From: Lachnospiraceae bacterium
Lineage (GTDB): Bacteria; Bacillota; Clostridia; Lachnospirales; Lachnospiraceae
DNA length: 34,562 nt
Direction: 5' to 3'
Assembly (NCBI GenBank): GCA_900771995.1
Contig: CAAGQC010000104.1
Location: 1 to 34,562 of the forward strand
Notes under the pieces: model-generated
Database searches by the model: none
Told to the model about the DNA's origin: nothing
Seen by the model: only the letters and a program-made list of their open reading frames with translations
Shown: positions 1 through 7,164 of the stretch, one piece after another
Position numbering within the stretch: position 1 is the first letter of the stretch
How the letters are laid out: every line of letters starts with the position of its first letter
Program-made: the position numbers and the translations under genes

Positions 1-145
1 CCCCTGCCACGATCAGCACGATACCAATGAGATATCCCAGTGTCTTCTGCATGGTCTCGGGAATCACCAACGCAACGATTCCTAAGAGAATATACAGCAC
101 ACCGGTAAGAATCGCTTCCCATTTCAATTCTTTCAGCATTTTCAT
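1..145 (-). CDS. DUF308/HdeD-like small membrane protein, N-terminal fragment
   Basis: The window edge cuts this gene and only the first 48 codons are visible. The protein starts MKMLKELKWEA and then runs into a hydrophobic stretch (VLYILLGIVALVIP), a short loop and a second hydrophobic stretch (GYLIGIVLIVAG). A short amphipathic start followed by closely paired helices with a proline at the end of the first is typical of the DUF308/HdeD family of small integral membrane proteins, whose biochemical role is not settled. A GGAAGG ribosome binding site lies just upstream of the ATG and a promoter lies at 165-194. The family call rests on two helices only, so another small membrane protein is possible. 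Confidence 0.55.
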   Translation of the reverse strand, partial: MKMLKELKWEAILTGVLYILLGIVALVIPETMQKTLGYLIGIVLIVAG

Positions 146-164
146 ATGTAACCCTTCCTTTCCT

Positions 165-194
165 ATAATAAATATGAAATCCTGTTAAACTCAA
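165..194 (-). promoter_or_regulatory. Promoter for the DUF308-like gene
   Basis: On the minus strand TTGAGT (189-194) and TATTAT (165-170) are separated by 18 bp, a sigma-A-type arrangement. It lies between the terminator of the upstream gene and the ribosome binding site, leaving a very short leader. Confidence 0.5.
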
Positions 195-202
195 GGAAAA
201 CG

Positions 203-241
203 AAAAAGGGGCTCTCTGCAAACCTGCGGAAAACCCCCTTT
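203..241 (-). terminator. Intrinsic terminator after the SEC-C gene
   Basis: Read on the minus strand, AAAGGGG pairs with CCCCTTT around a loop of about 20 bases and is followed by a T-rich run. It begins 10 bases beyond the stop codon at 251. The arms are symmetrical enough to work on the other strand too, but no plus-strand gene is nearby. Confidence 0.7.
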
Positions 242-250
242 GTGTTCAAT

Positions 251-754
251 TTACTTTCTGCCGCAGCACTTCTTATATTTCTTGCCGCTGCCGCAGGGAC
301 AGGGATCGTTGGGATAAACCTTCTGCTCCTTGACAATGGTAGTGGAAGACTTCTGCTCTTTGTAGAGTGCCTTACGGGTCTCTTCATCGAAAATTGCGTT
401 CCACTCTTCCAGATTGTACAGCCAGTCAGCCTCTGCTGCTACCATGTTCTTATACAGGAGAGCCTTGTCGAAGCCTAAGTTTACCTGCGTATCCTCTTCC
501 AGATCATCAATGGGGTTCTGCTCTACCAGACTGTCGTTGATACCATCCAGAAATCCGGTCATGGTCATCAGAGATACCTTGAACTTATCAGCCAGTTCCT
601 TCACGGTACCCTTTACTACTTCATCGGGATTCTTCAGAAGCTGTGCGTAGATCTCCTTCTCTTCCTGGAAATATGCTGCCCAGAGCTGCTGCAGCTTCTC
701 TTTGCCGGTTGCCTCATTATATGCTACTGATCTCCACTGTTCCATTAAATTCAT
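251..754 (-). CDS. SEC-C motif zinc-binding protein
   Basis: The 167-residue protein is helical and acidic through residue 140 and ends in a classical SEC-C motif, PNDPCPCGSGKKYKKCC, with four cysteines in the CxCx8CC pattern that binds one zinc ion in the SecA tail and in many stand-alone proteins. The role of free SEC-C proteins is poorly known; in SecA the motif contacts SecB and ribosomes. There is no signal peptide or membrane helix, so it should be cytoplasmic. The start is supported by AAGGATGG 11 bases upstream. It is a single-gene unit with its own promoter (873-901), a roughly 110-base structured leader and a terminator at 203-241. The function is unknown beyond the zinc motif. Confidence 0.8.
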   Translation of the reverse strand: MNLMEQWRSVAYNEATGKEKLQQLWAAYFQEEKEIYAQLLKNPDEVVKGTVKELADKFKVSLMTMTGFLDGINDSLVEQNPIDDLEEDTQVNLGFDKALLYKNMVAAEADWLYNLEEWNAIFDEETRKALYKEQKSSTTIVKEQKVYPNDPCPCGSGKKYKKCCGRK

Positions 755-797
755 AATTGTAATACCATCCTTACATAATAATTAAATATTTAATAAT

Positions 798-864
798 ACG
801 ATTTCTCCTCCCTTCGGGTTCTCGAAATCGTCACATCTATTCGCGATCCGGACTATCGGACCGC
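798..864 (-). promoter_or_regulatory. Structured 5' leader of the SEC-C gene (two hairpins)
   Basis: On the minus strand the leader between the promoter and the start codon can form two hairpins. The first (843-864) pairs GCGGTCCG with CGGATCGC around a 6-base loop, with one G-T wobble. The second (798-831) pairs ACGATTTC with GAAATCGT and carries an inner CCC-GAA-GGG hairpin; the two are separated by a purine-rich internal loop that could form G-A pairs. I could not match this to a known riboswitch or ribozyme consensus. The fold is drawn by eye. Confidence 0.45.
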
Positions 865-872
865 CTGCTCCT

Positions 873-901
873 AGTATATAACAACTCGTCCTCAAAAACA
901 A
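873..901 (-). promoter_or_regulatory. Promoter for the SEC-C gene
   Basis: Minus strand TTGTTT (896-901), 17 bp spacer, TATACT (873-878). Transcription would begin near 866, immediately before the first leader hairpin. Confidence 0.6.
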
Positions 902-1020
902 CAAAAAAATATCAATGAGAAATGTATAACCCCAGAAATCCGGGGCAGACTACTACTATCATCGGATCCCCTCCTTTGATCTTACGGAAGATACGATAAT
1001 ACTTAATCCTCCCCTTTTGA
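902..1020. other. Intergenic stretch without recognised content
   Basis: Between the SEC-C promoter and the next terminator I see only a weak CCCC...GGGG hairpin near 930-945. There is no ORF with a ribosome binding site on either strand. Confidence 0.4.
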
Positions 1021-1047
1021 AAAGAGGCACCCTCCGGTGCCTCTTTT
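1021..1047 (-). terminator. Intrinsic terminator after the GGDEF/HD-GYP gene
   Basis: A 9-bp stem, AGAGGCACC with GGTGCCTCT around a 4-base loop (1023-1044), directly follows the stop codon at 1048 and is followed by TTTTC on the minus strand. The plus-strand side ends in six T residues, so it could also stop transcription in that direction. Confidence 0.8.
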
Positions 1048-3462
1048 TTACAATGGAACTTTTCCTTCTTTGATCAGCTCAATAAACGCATCCGCCACTT
1101 TCGGATCAAACTGGGTTCCTTTATTTTTCTCCAGTTCTCCCATGGCATATTCCACGCTCAGCGGTTCCTTATATGCTCTCTTGGAGATCATGGCATCAAA
1201 GCTGTCGCATACCGCCAGGATCCTGCCGAGGAACGGGATCTCTTCTCCCTTGATCCCTCTGGGATATCCCTTGCCGTCGTATCTCTCGTGATGGGAGACG
1301 ACCGCCGGGATCACATAGTTCATATTCGGCAGATAATGGATCATTTCAATGGACTTCTCCACATGGCTCTTCATGATCTCGTACTCTTCGTCCGTAAGCT
1401 TTCCGGCTTTTTTCAGAATGCTCTCCGGGATACCGATCTTACCGATATCATGCAACAGTCCCGCCACCTTCACGGTCTGGATATCATCCCGGGACAGTCC
1501 CAGCTTCTGAGCCAGCAGTACCGCATACTGGGAGACGTTGGTAGAGTGCTGGAACGTAAAGGAATCCTTCGCATCGATGGCCGCCACCAGAGCATATACC
1601 GTAGGTGCCGCCTGTTCATAACCGGTCTCCTTATTCTGACTTTCCTCGTCAATACTTCCCTCATATACCTGGATCCGGTCCTTACCGTTTCGCTTTGCGT
1701 AGAATGCCGCCCGCTTGGACTGCTGGAACAGTTCCAGCGCATCCGCTGCCAGACCGGGATACCATGCCACGCCGACGCTGAACGTGATCGGCTGCATGAC
1801 CTGCGGCTTATTCGCGGCATTCTCCTGCACTGCTTTTGCCAGTCTCTCTGCCAGCCCTACCAGATGCTCTCTGTTGCCCTCCGGCACAGAGATCAGGAAC
1901 TCGTTGGAGCCTACCCGGAAAACATCCCCGTTCTCTACATTATCCTGCAGTCTTTTCGCACACCATTTTAGGATCCGGTCACCGGTCTGCTCTCCGTACA
2001 GGTCATTGTATAATTTGAAATTATCCATATCCATGTACAGGAAGCCTCTCTCCTCACCGAGGATCCCCTCCTGCCTCAGACATACACCACAATAGCTGCG
2101 GTTATACAGGCCGGTCAGTTCATCATGGATGGATACCTGATATACCTTTTCATAGGCATCGATGTTTTTCAGACTTCCGGATGCAATATTGGCCATCTGC
2201 CTTATGCAGTCCGCCTCGCGGTAGTTGAGTTTGCTCTCCCGCAGACGCTCCATATATACAAACCCACAAATCTGATTGTCATATTTTAAAGGCGCAATCG
2301 CCGGGGTCTCCCTGATTTCATCGTGTTCCACGATGCCACAGACTCGCTCCACCTCTTCTTCGCCCAGTGGAATATGTCCGCTCTGCACCACTTCATGATA
2401 GCCTTCCTTGGCTACATTCTTCTCAAAGATTCTGGACTCCCATCCCGGGATCGCATCATCCAGAATATCGTGCATCGTCGTAAACAGTTCCTTGCGGTTT
2501 AAGATGGATGCCGCTCTGTCCTGGAATTTACGCAATCCTTCCAGCATATGCTTCTGCTTCTGGTTCAGGATATCCTCCAGGCGCTTTCTGGCAAAGGCCA
2601 CCACCAGCACCGTCCAGGCACATTGCAATACAATATAGATCAACAGCCTCTGCGTCACGGCTCTCTCCAGGGTGCCCAGTACACCTTCCAGATTATGGAA
2701 AAGGATGACTAACGGCAGGGACGCCACCACAACTGCCAGAAAATACACCGCACCTACCGTCACGCGATAGGAGAAATCAAACAGATACTGCTTGTACATG
2801 ATATAGACCATGCACACCGCCATCCCGACACCGCCCAGCATATCAAATGGGAAGGCACTACCCGGGGCCAGACAGAGCAGATTGCCCGCAAGAACGAACA
2901 ATGTTCCCAATAACAACGGCTGCAGTTTCTTCCGCAGCTGCAGTTCTCCACCGATCTTGCAATGAGCCAGATACGTGACATAGACCAGTACCGAGACCTC
3001 CAGTGCCGTCAGCACCCAGATGCTGGCTGTCGCGTGATATTCATAGACAAAAGTTCCGTCGGCACGGATCATGGCCTCCGGTGCCGGCAGGATCGTTCCA
3101 CTCCAGAAATTGCCCAGAACCAGCGCCACCGTCAGCACTCCGTAAGTATAGATCAGCGCATCATGCTCTGTAATCTCCAGAAAGCCGAACAGAAATGCAT
3201 ACATGAACACCGGAATCATCAAGAGACCCAGCACTGCAAAATTATGCCAGAAATGAATTCCCGGGAATACCTGCAGCCGCATGAGACTCACCCCACCGGT
3301 CCACATCAGACAGGAAGTCAGTACTGCCCGCAGGCTGCGGACCGTCCTGCTCCTCATGGTATTGAAAAAGCAGAATAACAGAAAAAGGGAGCATAAAAAG
3401 GCTCCCATCGGAACTCCGATGTAGAGGTTTCTATCTAATGTCATATCCAGAAAACTCTCCAT
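1048..3462 (-). CDS. Membrane-anchored degenerate GGDEF / HD-GYP c-di-GMP phosphodiesterase
   Basis: The 804-residue protein begins with several transmembrane helices (residues about 15-290, resembling the 7TM sensor region of some histidine kinases). A GAF-like segment follows (about 310-440), then a GGDEF domain (about 445-600) and an HD-GYP domain (about 620-804). The HD-GYP domain keeps its catalytic signature: HDIGK at 671-675 and HHERYDGKGYP at 724-734. It should hydrolyse cyclic di-GMP. The GGDEF signature is changed to GSNEF (518-522), which replaces the second glycine and the acidic residue, so this half is probably a sensory or GTP-binding domain and not a working cyclase. The gene follows nrdG by 79 bp with no terminator between, so read-through from nrdDG is possible. 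The signal sensed by the membrane part is unknown. Confidence 0.88.
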   Translation of the reverse strand: MESFLDMTLDRNLYIGVPMGAFLCSLFLLFCFFNTMRSRTVRSLRAVLTSCLMWTGGVSLMRLQVFPGIHFWHNFAVLGLLMIPVFMYAFLFGFLEITEHDALIYTYGVLTVALVLGNFWSGTILPAPEAMIRADGTFVYEYHATASIWVLTALEVSVLVYVTYLAHCKIGGELQLRKKLQPLLLGTLFVLAGNLLCLAPGSAFPFDMLGGVGMAVCMVYIMYKQYLFDFSYRVTVGAVYFLAVVVASLPLVILFHNLEGVLGTLERAVTQRLLIYIVLQCAWTVLVVAFARKRLEDILNQKQKHMLEGLRKFQDRAASILNRKELFTTMHDILDDAIPGWESRIFEKNVAKEGYHEVVQSGHIPLGEEEVERVCGIVEHDEIRETPAIAPLKYDNQICGFVYMERLRESKLNYREADCIRQMANIASGSLKNIDAYEKVYQVSIHDELTGLYNRSYCGVCLRQEGILGEERGFLYMDMDNFKLYNDLYGEQTGDRILKWCAKRLQDNVENGDVFRVGSNEFLISVPEGNREHLVGLAERLAKAVQENAANKPQVMQPITFSVGVAWYPGLAADALELFQQSKRAAFYAKRNGKDRIQVYEGSIDEESQNKETGYEQAAPTVYALVAAIDAKDSFTFQHSTNVSQYAVLLAQKLGLSRDDIQTVKVAGLLHDIGKIGIPESILKKAGKLTDEEYEIMKSHVEKSIEMIHYLPNMNYVIPAVVSHHERYDGKGYPRGIKGEEIPFLGRILAVCDSFDAMISKRAYKEPLSVEYAMGELEKNKGTQFDPKVADAFIELIKEGKVPL

Positions 3463-3541
3463 ACTTGTCTTTTACTCCCTTGTACTTTTGTTTCTTAATA
3501 TTGATTTACAAGCCGCTATCCCTTTTTCGACCCATATCCTC

Positions 3542-4063
3542 TTATGTATGTAAAATTTTACCACATTTTTCCTTTAAAGACAATGGTGCGTCCAAAATCC
3601 GCTGATTTTCCGACCCTCGGAAAGGCAGACGTAAGTTCCTGTACTCTTCCTTATACTCTCCGTCCACGATGACATCCAGAAGGGGTAACAGTTCCGTGAT
3701 CACCGGGTCTCCGGCCTCCAGCCATGCCATGAGATCCTTATCAAAATCATAGCCTGTATAGCACCAGATCGTCTTCCGGGGATAGGTTTCCCTTACTTTT
3801 TTTACCAGAGAGAGCACCGTTCCACGGTTCTGTGGTTCCAGGGGTTCCCCGCCCAGTAAGCTTAAGCCCCGGATATAGTCCGGAGCCAGCGCCTGTAAGA
3901 TCTCCTGTTCCGTTTCCTCCGTGTAAGCCTGTCCATACTGAAAATCCCAGGCCACACTGTTAAAACATCCCTTGCAATGATGGGTACAGCCGCTGACGAA
4001 CAGCGATACTCTCACACCGGGGCCGTTTGCCACGTCCGTTTTCTTGATCGTCGCATAATTCAT
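3542..4063 (-). CDS. nrdG: Anaerobic ribonucleotide reductase activating protein
   Basis: NrdG is a radical SAM enzyme that uses a [4Fe-4S] cluster and S-adenosylmethionine to place the glycyl radical on NrdD. The 173-residue protein has the CxxxCxxC cluster motif at Cys26, Cys30 and Cys33 (CTHHCKGC) and a GGEP motif (LLGGEPLEP) that contacts S-adenosylmethionine. The length is normal for the small NrdG family. It sits 32 bp downstream of nrdD in the same direction with a GGGAAGGA ribosome binding site, so the two are co-transcribed from the NrdR-controlled promoter at 6392-6420. Confidence 0.95.
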   Translation of the reverse strand: MNYATIKKTDVANGPGVRVSLFVSGCTHHCKGCFNSVAWDFQYGQAYTEETEQEILQALAPDYIRGLSLLGGEPLEPQNRGTVLSLVKKVRETYPRKTIWCYTGYDFDKDLMAWLEAGDPVITELLPLLDVIVDGEYKEEYRNLRLPFRGSENQRILDAPLSLKEKCGKILHT

Positions 4064-4095
4064 AGGACATTTCCTTCCCTTTTACCATCCGCACC

Positions 4096-6222
4096 TTACA
4101 GATGAAGAACTCTCGCCTTGATCTCCTTGGTCTTGCCGGCATTCCAGAAGTTCTCTCCCAGATAGCCGCAGGTTCTTCTGGTAACATTCATCTTCGCATG
4201 ATCCTTGTTATGACACTGGGGGCATTCCCACTCCATATTGTCGTTGATCATGATCTCGCCATCATAACCGCAGACATGACAGTAATCGGACTTGGTGTTG
4301 AATTCGCCGTACTGGATATTGTCGTAAATAAAGCGGATGACTTCCTCGATGGCCTCCACATTATTGGTCAGATTCGGCACTTCCACATAGGAGATGGCTC
4401 CGCCCAGAGACTTATTCTGGAACTCACTCTCGATCTTGAACTTGGTGAAGGCATCGATCTTCTCCCGGACATCCACATGATAGGAGTTCGTATAATATCC
4501 CTTATCGGTGACGTTAGAAATGTCGCCGTATTTTTCCCGGTCGATCCTTGCAAAACGATAACACAGTGTCTCCGCAGGGGTTCCGTAGAGACTGAACGCA
4601 ATGCCGGTCTCCTCTTTCCATTTTGCGCAGCGGTCTTTCATATAATCCATGACACGCAGGGCAAACTCCTTGCCGGGCTCCACCGTCTGGCTGCATCCCT
4701 TCATCAGATACGTGGTCTCATACAGGCCGATATATCCCAGAGACATGGTGGAATAACCGTTATGCAGATATTTGTCAATGGTCTCGCCCTTCTTCAGACG
4801 GGCGATAGCTCCGTACTGCCAGTGGATGGGGCTCACATCGGATACCACACCTTCCAGTGCCTTGTGGCGGCACATCAACGCTTCATAACATAATTCCAGA
4901 CGTTCGTCCAGCAGTTTCCAGAATTTCTCTTCGTTTCCTTTTGCCAGAATGCCGATCTGGGGCAGGTTGATGCTGACAACTCCCTGATTGAACCGGCCTT
5001 CCCACTTGTACTCCCCGTTTTCATCCTTCCAGGGGGACAGGAAAGAACGGCAGCCCATGCAGGAAAATACATTGCCCTCGTAATTCTCACGCATCTTCTT
5101 GGCAGAGATATAATCGGGGTACATTCTTTTTGCGGAACACTGCGCGGCCAGTTTGGTCACATAGTCGTATTTTCCGCCCTTTAAGCAGTTATTTTCATCC
5201 AATACATAAACCAGTTTCGGGAATGCGGGAGTCACATAGACGCCCTTCTCGTTCTTGGTTCCCTCGATCCGCTGCCGCAGGATCTCCATAATGATCTGCA
5301 CGGTCTCTTCCACATACTCGTCGTTCTCGTCAATGTGCAGGAACAATGTCACGAAAGGAGACTGTCCGTTGGTGGTCATCAGAGTATTGATCTGGTACTG
5401 GATGGTCTGCACGCCGGACTTCAGTTCGTCATGGAGACGCATCTCGACGATCTTGTCCTTGGCTGCCTGATCCAGAGTATCTCCGAATTCTTCCTCCAGC
5501 TGCTTTGCGAATTTCTCCTTGCTCTTACGCAGATATTTTCCCAGATGTTTGATATTGACGCTCTGTCCGCCGTACTGGTTGCTGGCTACGGCAGCGATGA
5601 TCTGGGTAGTCACGGTGCATGCCACCTGAAAGCTCTTGGGAGACTCGATCATCTTGCCGTTGATGGAGGTGCCGTTGTCCAACATGTCCTTGATGTTGAT
5701 CAGACAGCAGTTAAAGATCGGCTGGATAAAATAATCCGCATCGTGGAAATGCAGAACACCGTTGTCATGAGCCATGGCAATATGCTCCGGCAGCAACAGA
5801 CGTCTGGTAACATCACGGGACACTTCTCCCGCGATATAGTCTCTCTGGGTGGAAGCCAGACGGGTGTTTTTGTTGGAATTCTCCTCCGCCAGTTCCTTAT
5901 TCTCATTCCGGATCAGTTTTAAGATAGATTCATCCGTGGTGTTGGACTTTCTGAGCAGACTTCTCTGGTAGCGGTATACGATATATTTTTTGGCCAGGGT
6001 ATACTTGTTGTGCTCTACCAGATGTTCCTCGATCATATCCTGGATATGCTCTACGGTCTGGGTCTGCTTCCCCTCCTGCTGCACATCCTCCAGGATCTCC
6101 TCGATCAGCCCTTCGCTGGCGCGATACCGTTCCTCCACTTCGTTGTTGGCCTTATGGATCGCTTCCCGGATCTTCTCCTCTTCATAAGGCACTACTCTGC
6201 CGTCTCTCTTCTGAATCTTCAT
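4096..6222 (-). CDS. nrdD: Anaerobic ribonucleoside-triphosphate reductase (class III)
   Basis: NrdD reduces ribonucleoside triphosphates to deoxyribonucleotides without oxygen. An ATP-cone regulatory domain occupies residues 1-90 (IQKRDGRVVPYEEEKI). The large barrel follows. Near the end are two cysteine pairs for a structural zinc (Cys648, Cys651, Cys667, Cys670) and the glycyl-radical motif RTCGYLG with the radical on Gly686. I place the start at ATG 6222 (708 residues, MKIQKRDG). A GTG in the same frame at 6237 would lengthen the protein by five residues but lies inside the GAGGGAA ribosome binding site. The gene is followed by its activase nrdG. Tandem NrdR boxes at the promoter indicate repression when deoxynucleotides are plentiful. 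Confidence 0.96.
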   Translation of the reverse strand: MKIQKRDGRVVPYEEEKIREAIHKANNEVEERYRASEGLIEEILEDVQQEGKQTQTVEHIQDMIEEHLVEHNKYTLAKKYIVYRYQRSLLRKSNTTDESILKLIRNENKELAEENSNKNTRLASTQRDYIAGEVSRDVTRRLLLPEHIAMAHDNGVLHFHDADYFIQPIFNCCLINIKDMLDNGTSINGKMIESPKSFQVACTVTTQIIAAVASNQYGGQSVNIKHLGKYLRKSKEKFAKQLEEEFGDTLDQAAKDKIVEMRLHDELKSGVQTIQYQINTLMTTNGQSPFVTLFLHIDENDEYVEETVQIIMEILRQRIEGTKNEKGVYVTPAFPKLVYVLDENNCLKGGKYDYVTKLAAQCSAKRMYPDYISAKKMRENYEGNVFSCMGCRSFLSPWKDENGEYKWEGRFNQGVVSINLPQIGILAKGNEEKFWKLLDERLELCYEALMCRHKALEGVVSDVSPIHWQYGAIARLKKGETIDKYLHNGYSTMSLGYIGLYETTYLMKGCSQTVEPGKEFALRVMDYMKDRCAKWKEETGIAFSLYGTPAETLCYRFARIDREKYGDISNVTDKGYYTNSYHVDVREKIDAFTKFKIESEFQNKSLGGAISYVEVPNLTNNVEAIEEVIRFIYDNIQYGEFNTKSDYCHVCGYDGEIMINDNMEWECPQCHNKDHAKMNVTRRTCGYLGENFWNAGKTKEIKARVLHL

Positions 6223-6282
6223 AACTGTTTCCCTCACTTTATATCATTCCCATAAAATACGAAATCCTGCATAAGCCGAAAG

Positions 6283-6320
6283 AAAAGCCGCATCGGAAGC
6301 AAGTTCCCGACACGACTTTT
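6283..6320 (-). promoter_or_regulatory. Long hairpin in the nrdD leader
   Basis: In the leader of roughly 160 bases ahead of nrdD, two arms of about 16 bases (AAAAGTCGTGTCGGGA and TTCCGATGCGGCTTTT) pair almost throughout, including several G-T wobbles, and the second arm runs into CTTTC. It resembles an intrinsic terminator, so attenuation is possible. No antiterminator or ligand-binding fold was recognised. Confidence 0.5.
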
Positions 6321-6340
6321 TCTGCAAATCATAGCGCTTC

Positions 6341-6386
6341 ACTAGATTTTGTGTCCTTTAAGCATTTTCGTATCTACATCTTGTAT
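6341..6386 (-). promoter_or_regulatory. Tandem NrdR boxes upstream of nrdDG
   Basis: The site at 6341-6354 reads ACACAAAATCTAGT on the minus strand, close to the NrdR consensus ACACWATATCTAGT. A second, weaker copy, ATACAAGATGTAGA (6373-6386), matches at 10 of 14 positions. Their starts are 32 bp apart, about three helical turns, which is the usual spacing for NrdR binding. They lie immediately downstream of the -10 hexamer, where a repressor would block initiation. Confidence 0.75.
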
Positions 6387-6391
6387 CTAAT

Positions 6392-6420
6392 ATTATAGTG
6401 AGGATACAGGGAAAAAGCAA
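6392..6420 (-). promoter_or_regulatory. Promoter of nrdDG
   Basis: Minus strand TTGCTT (6415-6420), 17 bp, TATAAT (6392-6397). The -10 is a perfect consensus. The promoter sits only 10 bp past the J-domain gene's stop, with no terminator visible between. Confidence 0.75.
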
Positions 6421-6429
6421 GTATCTTTT

Positions 6430-7164
6430 TTAGAACATTCCCCGGCCGCCGTACCCGCCGAAGCACAGGCCGCCTCCGCCGCAGCAGAGATTACAGAACA
6501 GATTGGCCAGACAGATCTTCAGGCACAGATCATTGCCGCCTGCATGGGGATAGCCGTAGGCTGCCTGTCTGCTCTCATACCACTGTCCGCCGCTCTGCAG
6601 TCTCTGTAAAAGCAGCTGGTATTCCATATTCTGGGGATCCAGTGCCACCGCCCTGCCTGCGTGTTCCAGTGCTGCCACGTTGTTGCCAAGTCCCATATGC
6701 GCCATGGCACTGTAATAATACCATCTGGCGGTCTTCTCATGCTCGCCCATACCGTCCAGCGTGTTTCTGGCCTCCCTGTAATAACCGTTCCTGAGGTAAT
6801 TGCCGGCCGCCCGCAGTCTGGGTTCTTCTTCATAGCCGGAGGTCTGCTCCTGCCAGCCCGCCTGCTGCCAGAAGTCTCCGAAGCCCTGACCGTAACCGCC
6901 ATAACTCTGACCGCCGCCGTAGCTGCTTCCGTGGCCGCTGCCATAGCCCTGACCACCATAGCTGTAACCTTCGGTCCGCTCCTTCATGATCTGCTGGTAA
7001 GCCGCCTGGATCTGCTTGAACTTTTCTTCCGCCTGATCCTTGTTGGGATTGTTGATATTGGCATCGGGATGGTATTTCCGGCTCAACGCCTTATATGCTT
7101 TTTTGATTTCCTCCTCGGAGGCATCTCTGCTCACTCCCAGGACACTGTATGGATCATAACTCAT
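6430..7164 (-). CDS. J-domain protein with Gly/Tyr-rich linker, TPR-like repeat and Cys-rich tail
   Basis: Residues 1-65 form a J domain with the HPD tripeptide at 32-34, needed to stimulate Hsp70/DnaK ATPase activity. A glycine/tyrosine/serine-rich linker follows (66-100), then two helical repeats resembling TPR units (about 115-185; the second is NNVAALEHAGRAVALDPQN). The last 30 residues are rich in cysteine and glycine (CLKICLANLFCNLCCGGGG). It lacks the zinc-finger and C-terminal substrate domains of true DnaJ, so it is a specialised co-chaperone. The start overlaps the end of the DUF5685 gene by 11 bp, which indicates translational coupling and a shared task. The cysteine tail could bind metal, be lipid-modified or lie in a membrane. 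Confidence 0.8.
   Translation of the reverse strand: MSYDPYSVLGVSRDASEEEIKKAYKALSRKYHPDANINNPNKDQAEEKFKQIQAAYQQIMKERTEGYSYGGQGYGSGHGSSYGGGQSYGGYGQGFGDFWQQAGWQEQTSGYEEEPRLRAAGNYLRNGYYREARNTLDGMGEHEKTARWYYYSAMAHMGLGNNVAALEHAGRAVALDPQNMEYQLLLQRLQSGGQWYESRQAAYGYPHAGGNDLCLKICLANLFCNLCCGGGGLCFGGYGGRGMF

Noticed and set aside
798..864. Cyclic di-GMP riboswitch near the HD-GYP gene
   Set aside because: The structured leader belongs to the SEC-C gene, and its loops do not carry the conserved c-di-GMP aptamer sequences.
1288..1971. 227-codon plus-strand frame within the HD-GYP gene
   Set aside because: Antisense to the conserved GGDEF and HD-GYP domains, no ribosome binding site.
4102..4893. 263-codon open frame on the plus strand inside nrdD
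   Set aside because: It lies wholly antisense to a well-identified gene, has no ribosome binding site and encodes no recognisable domain; it mirrors the codon bias of nrdD.
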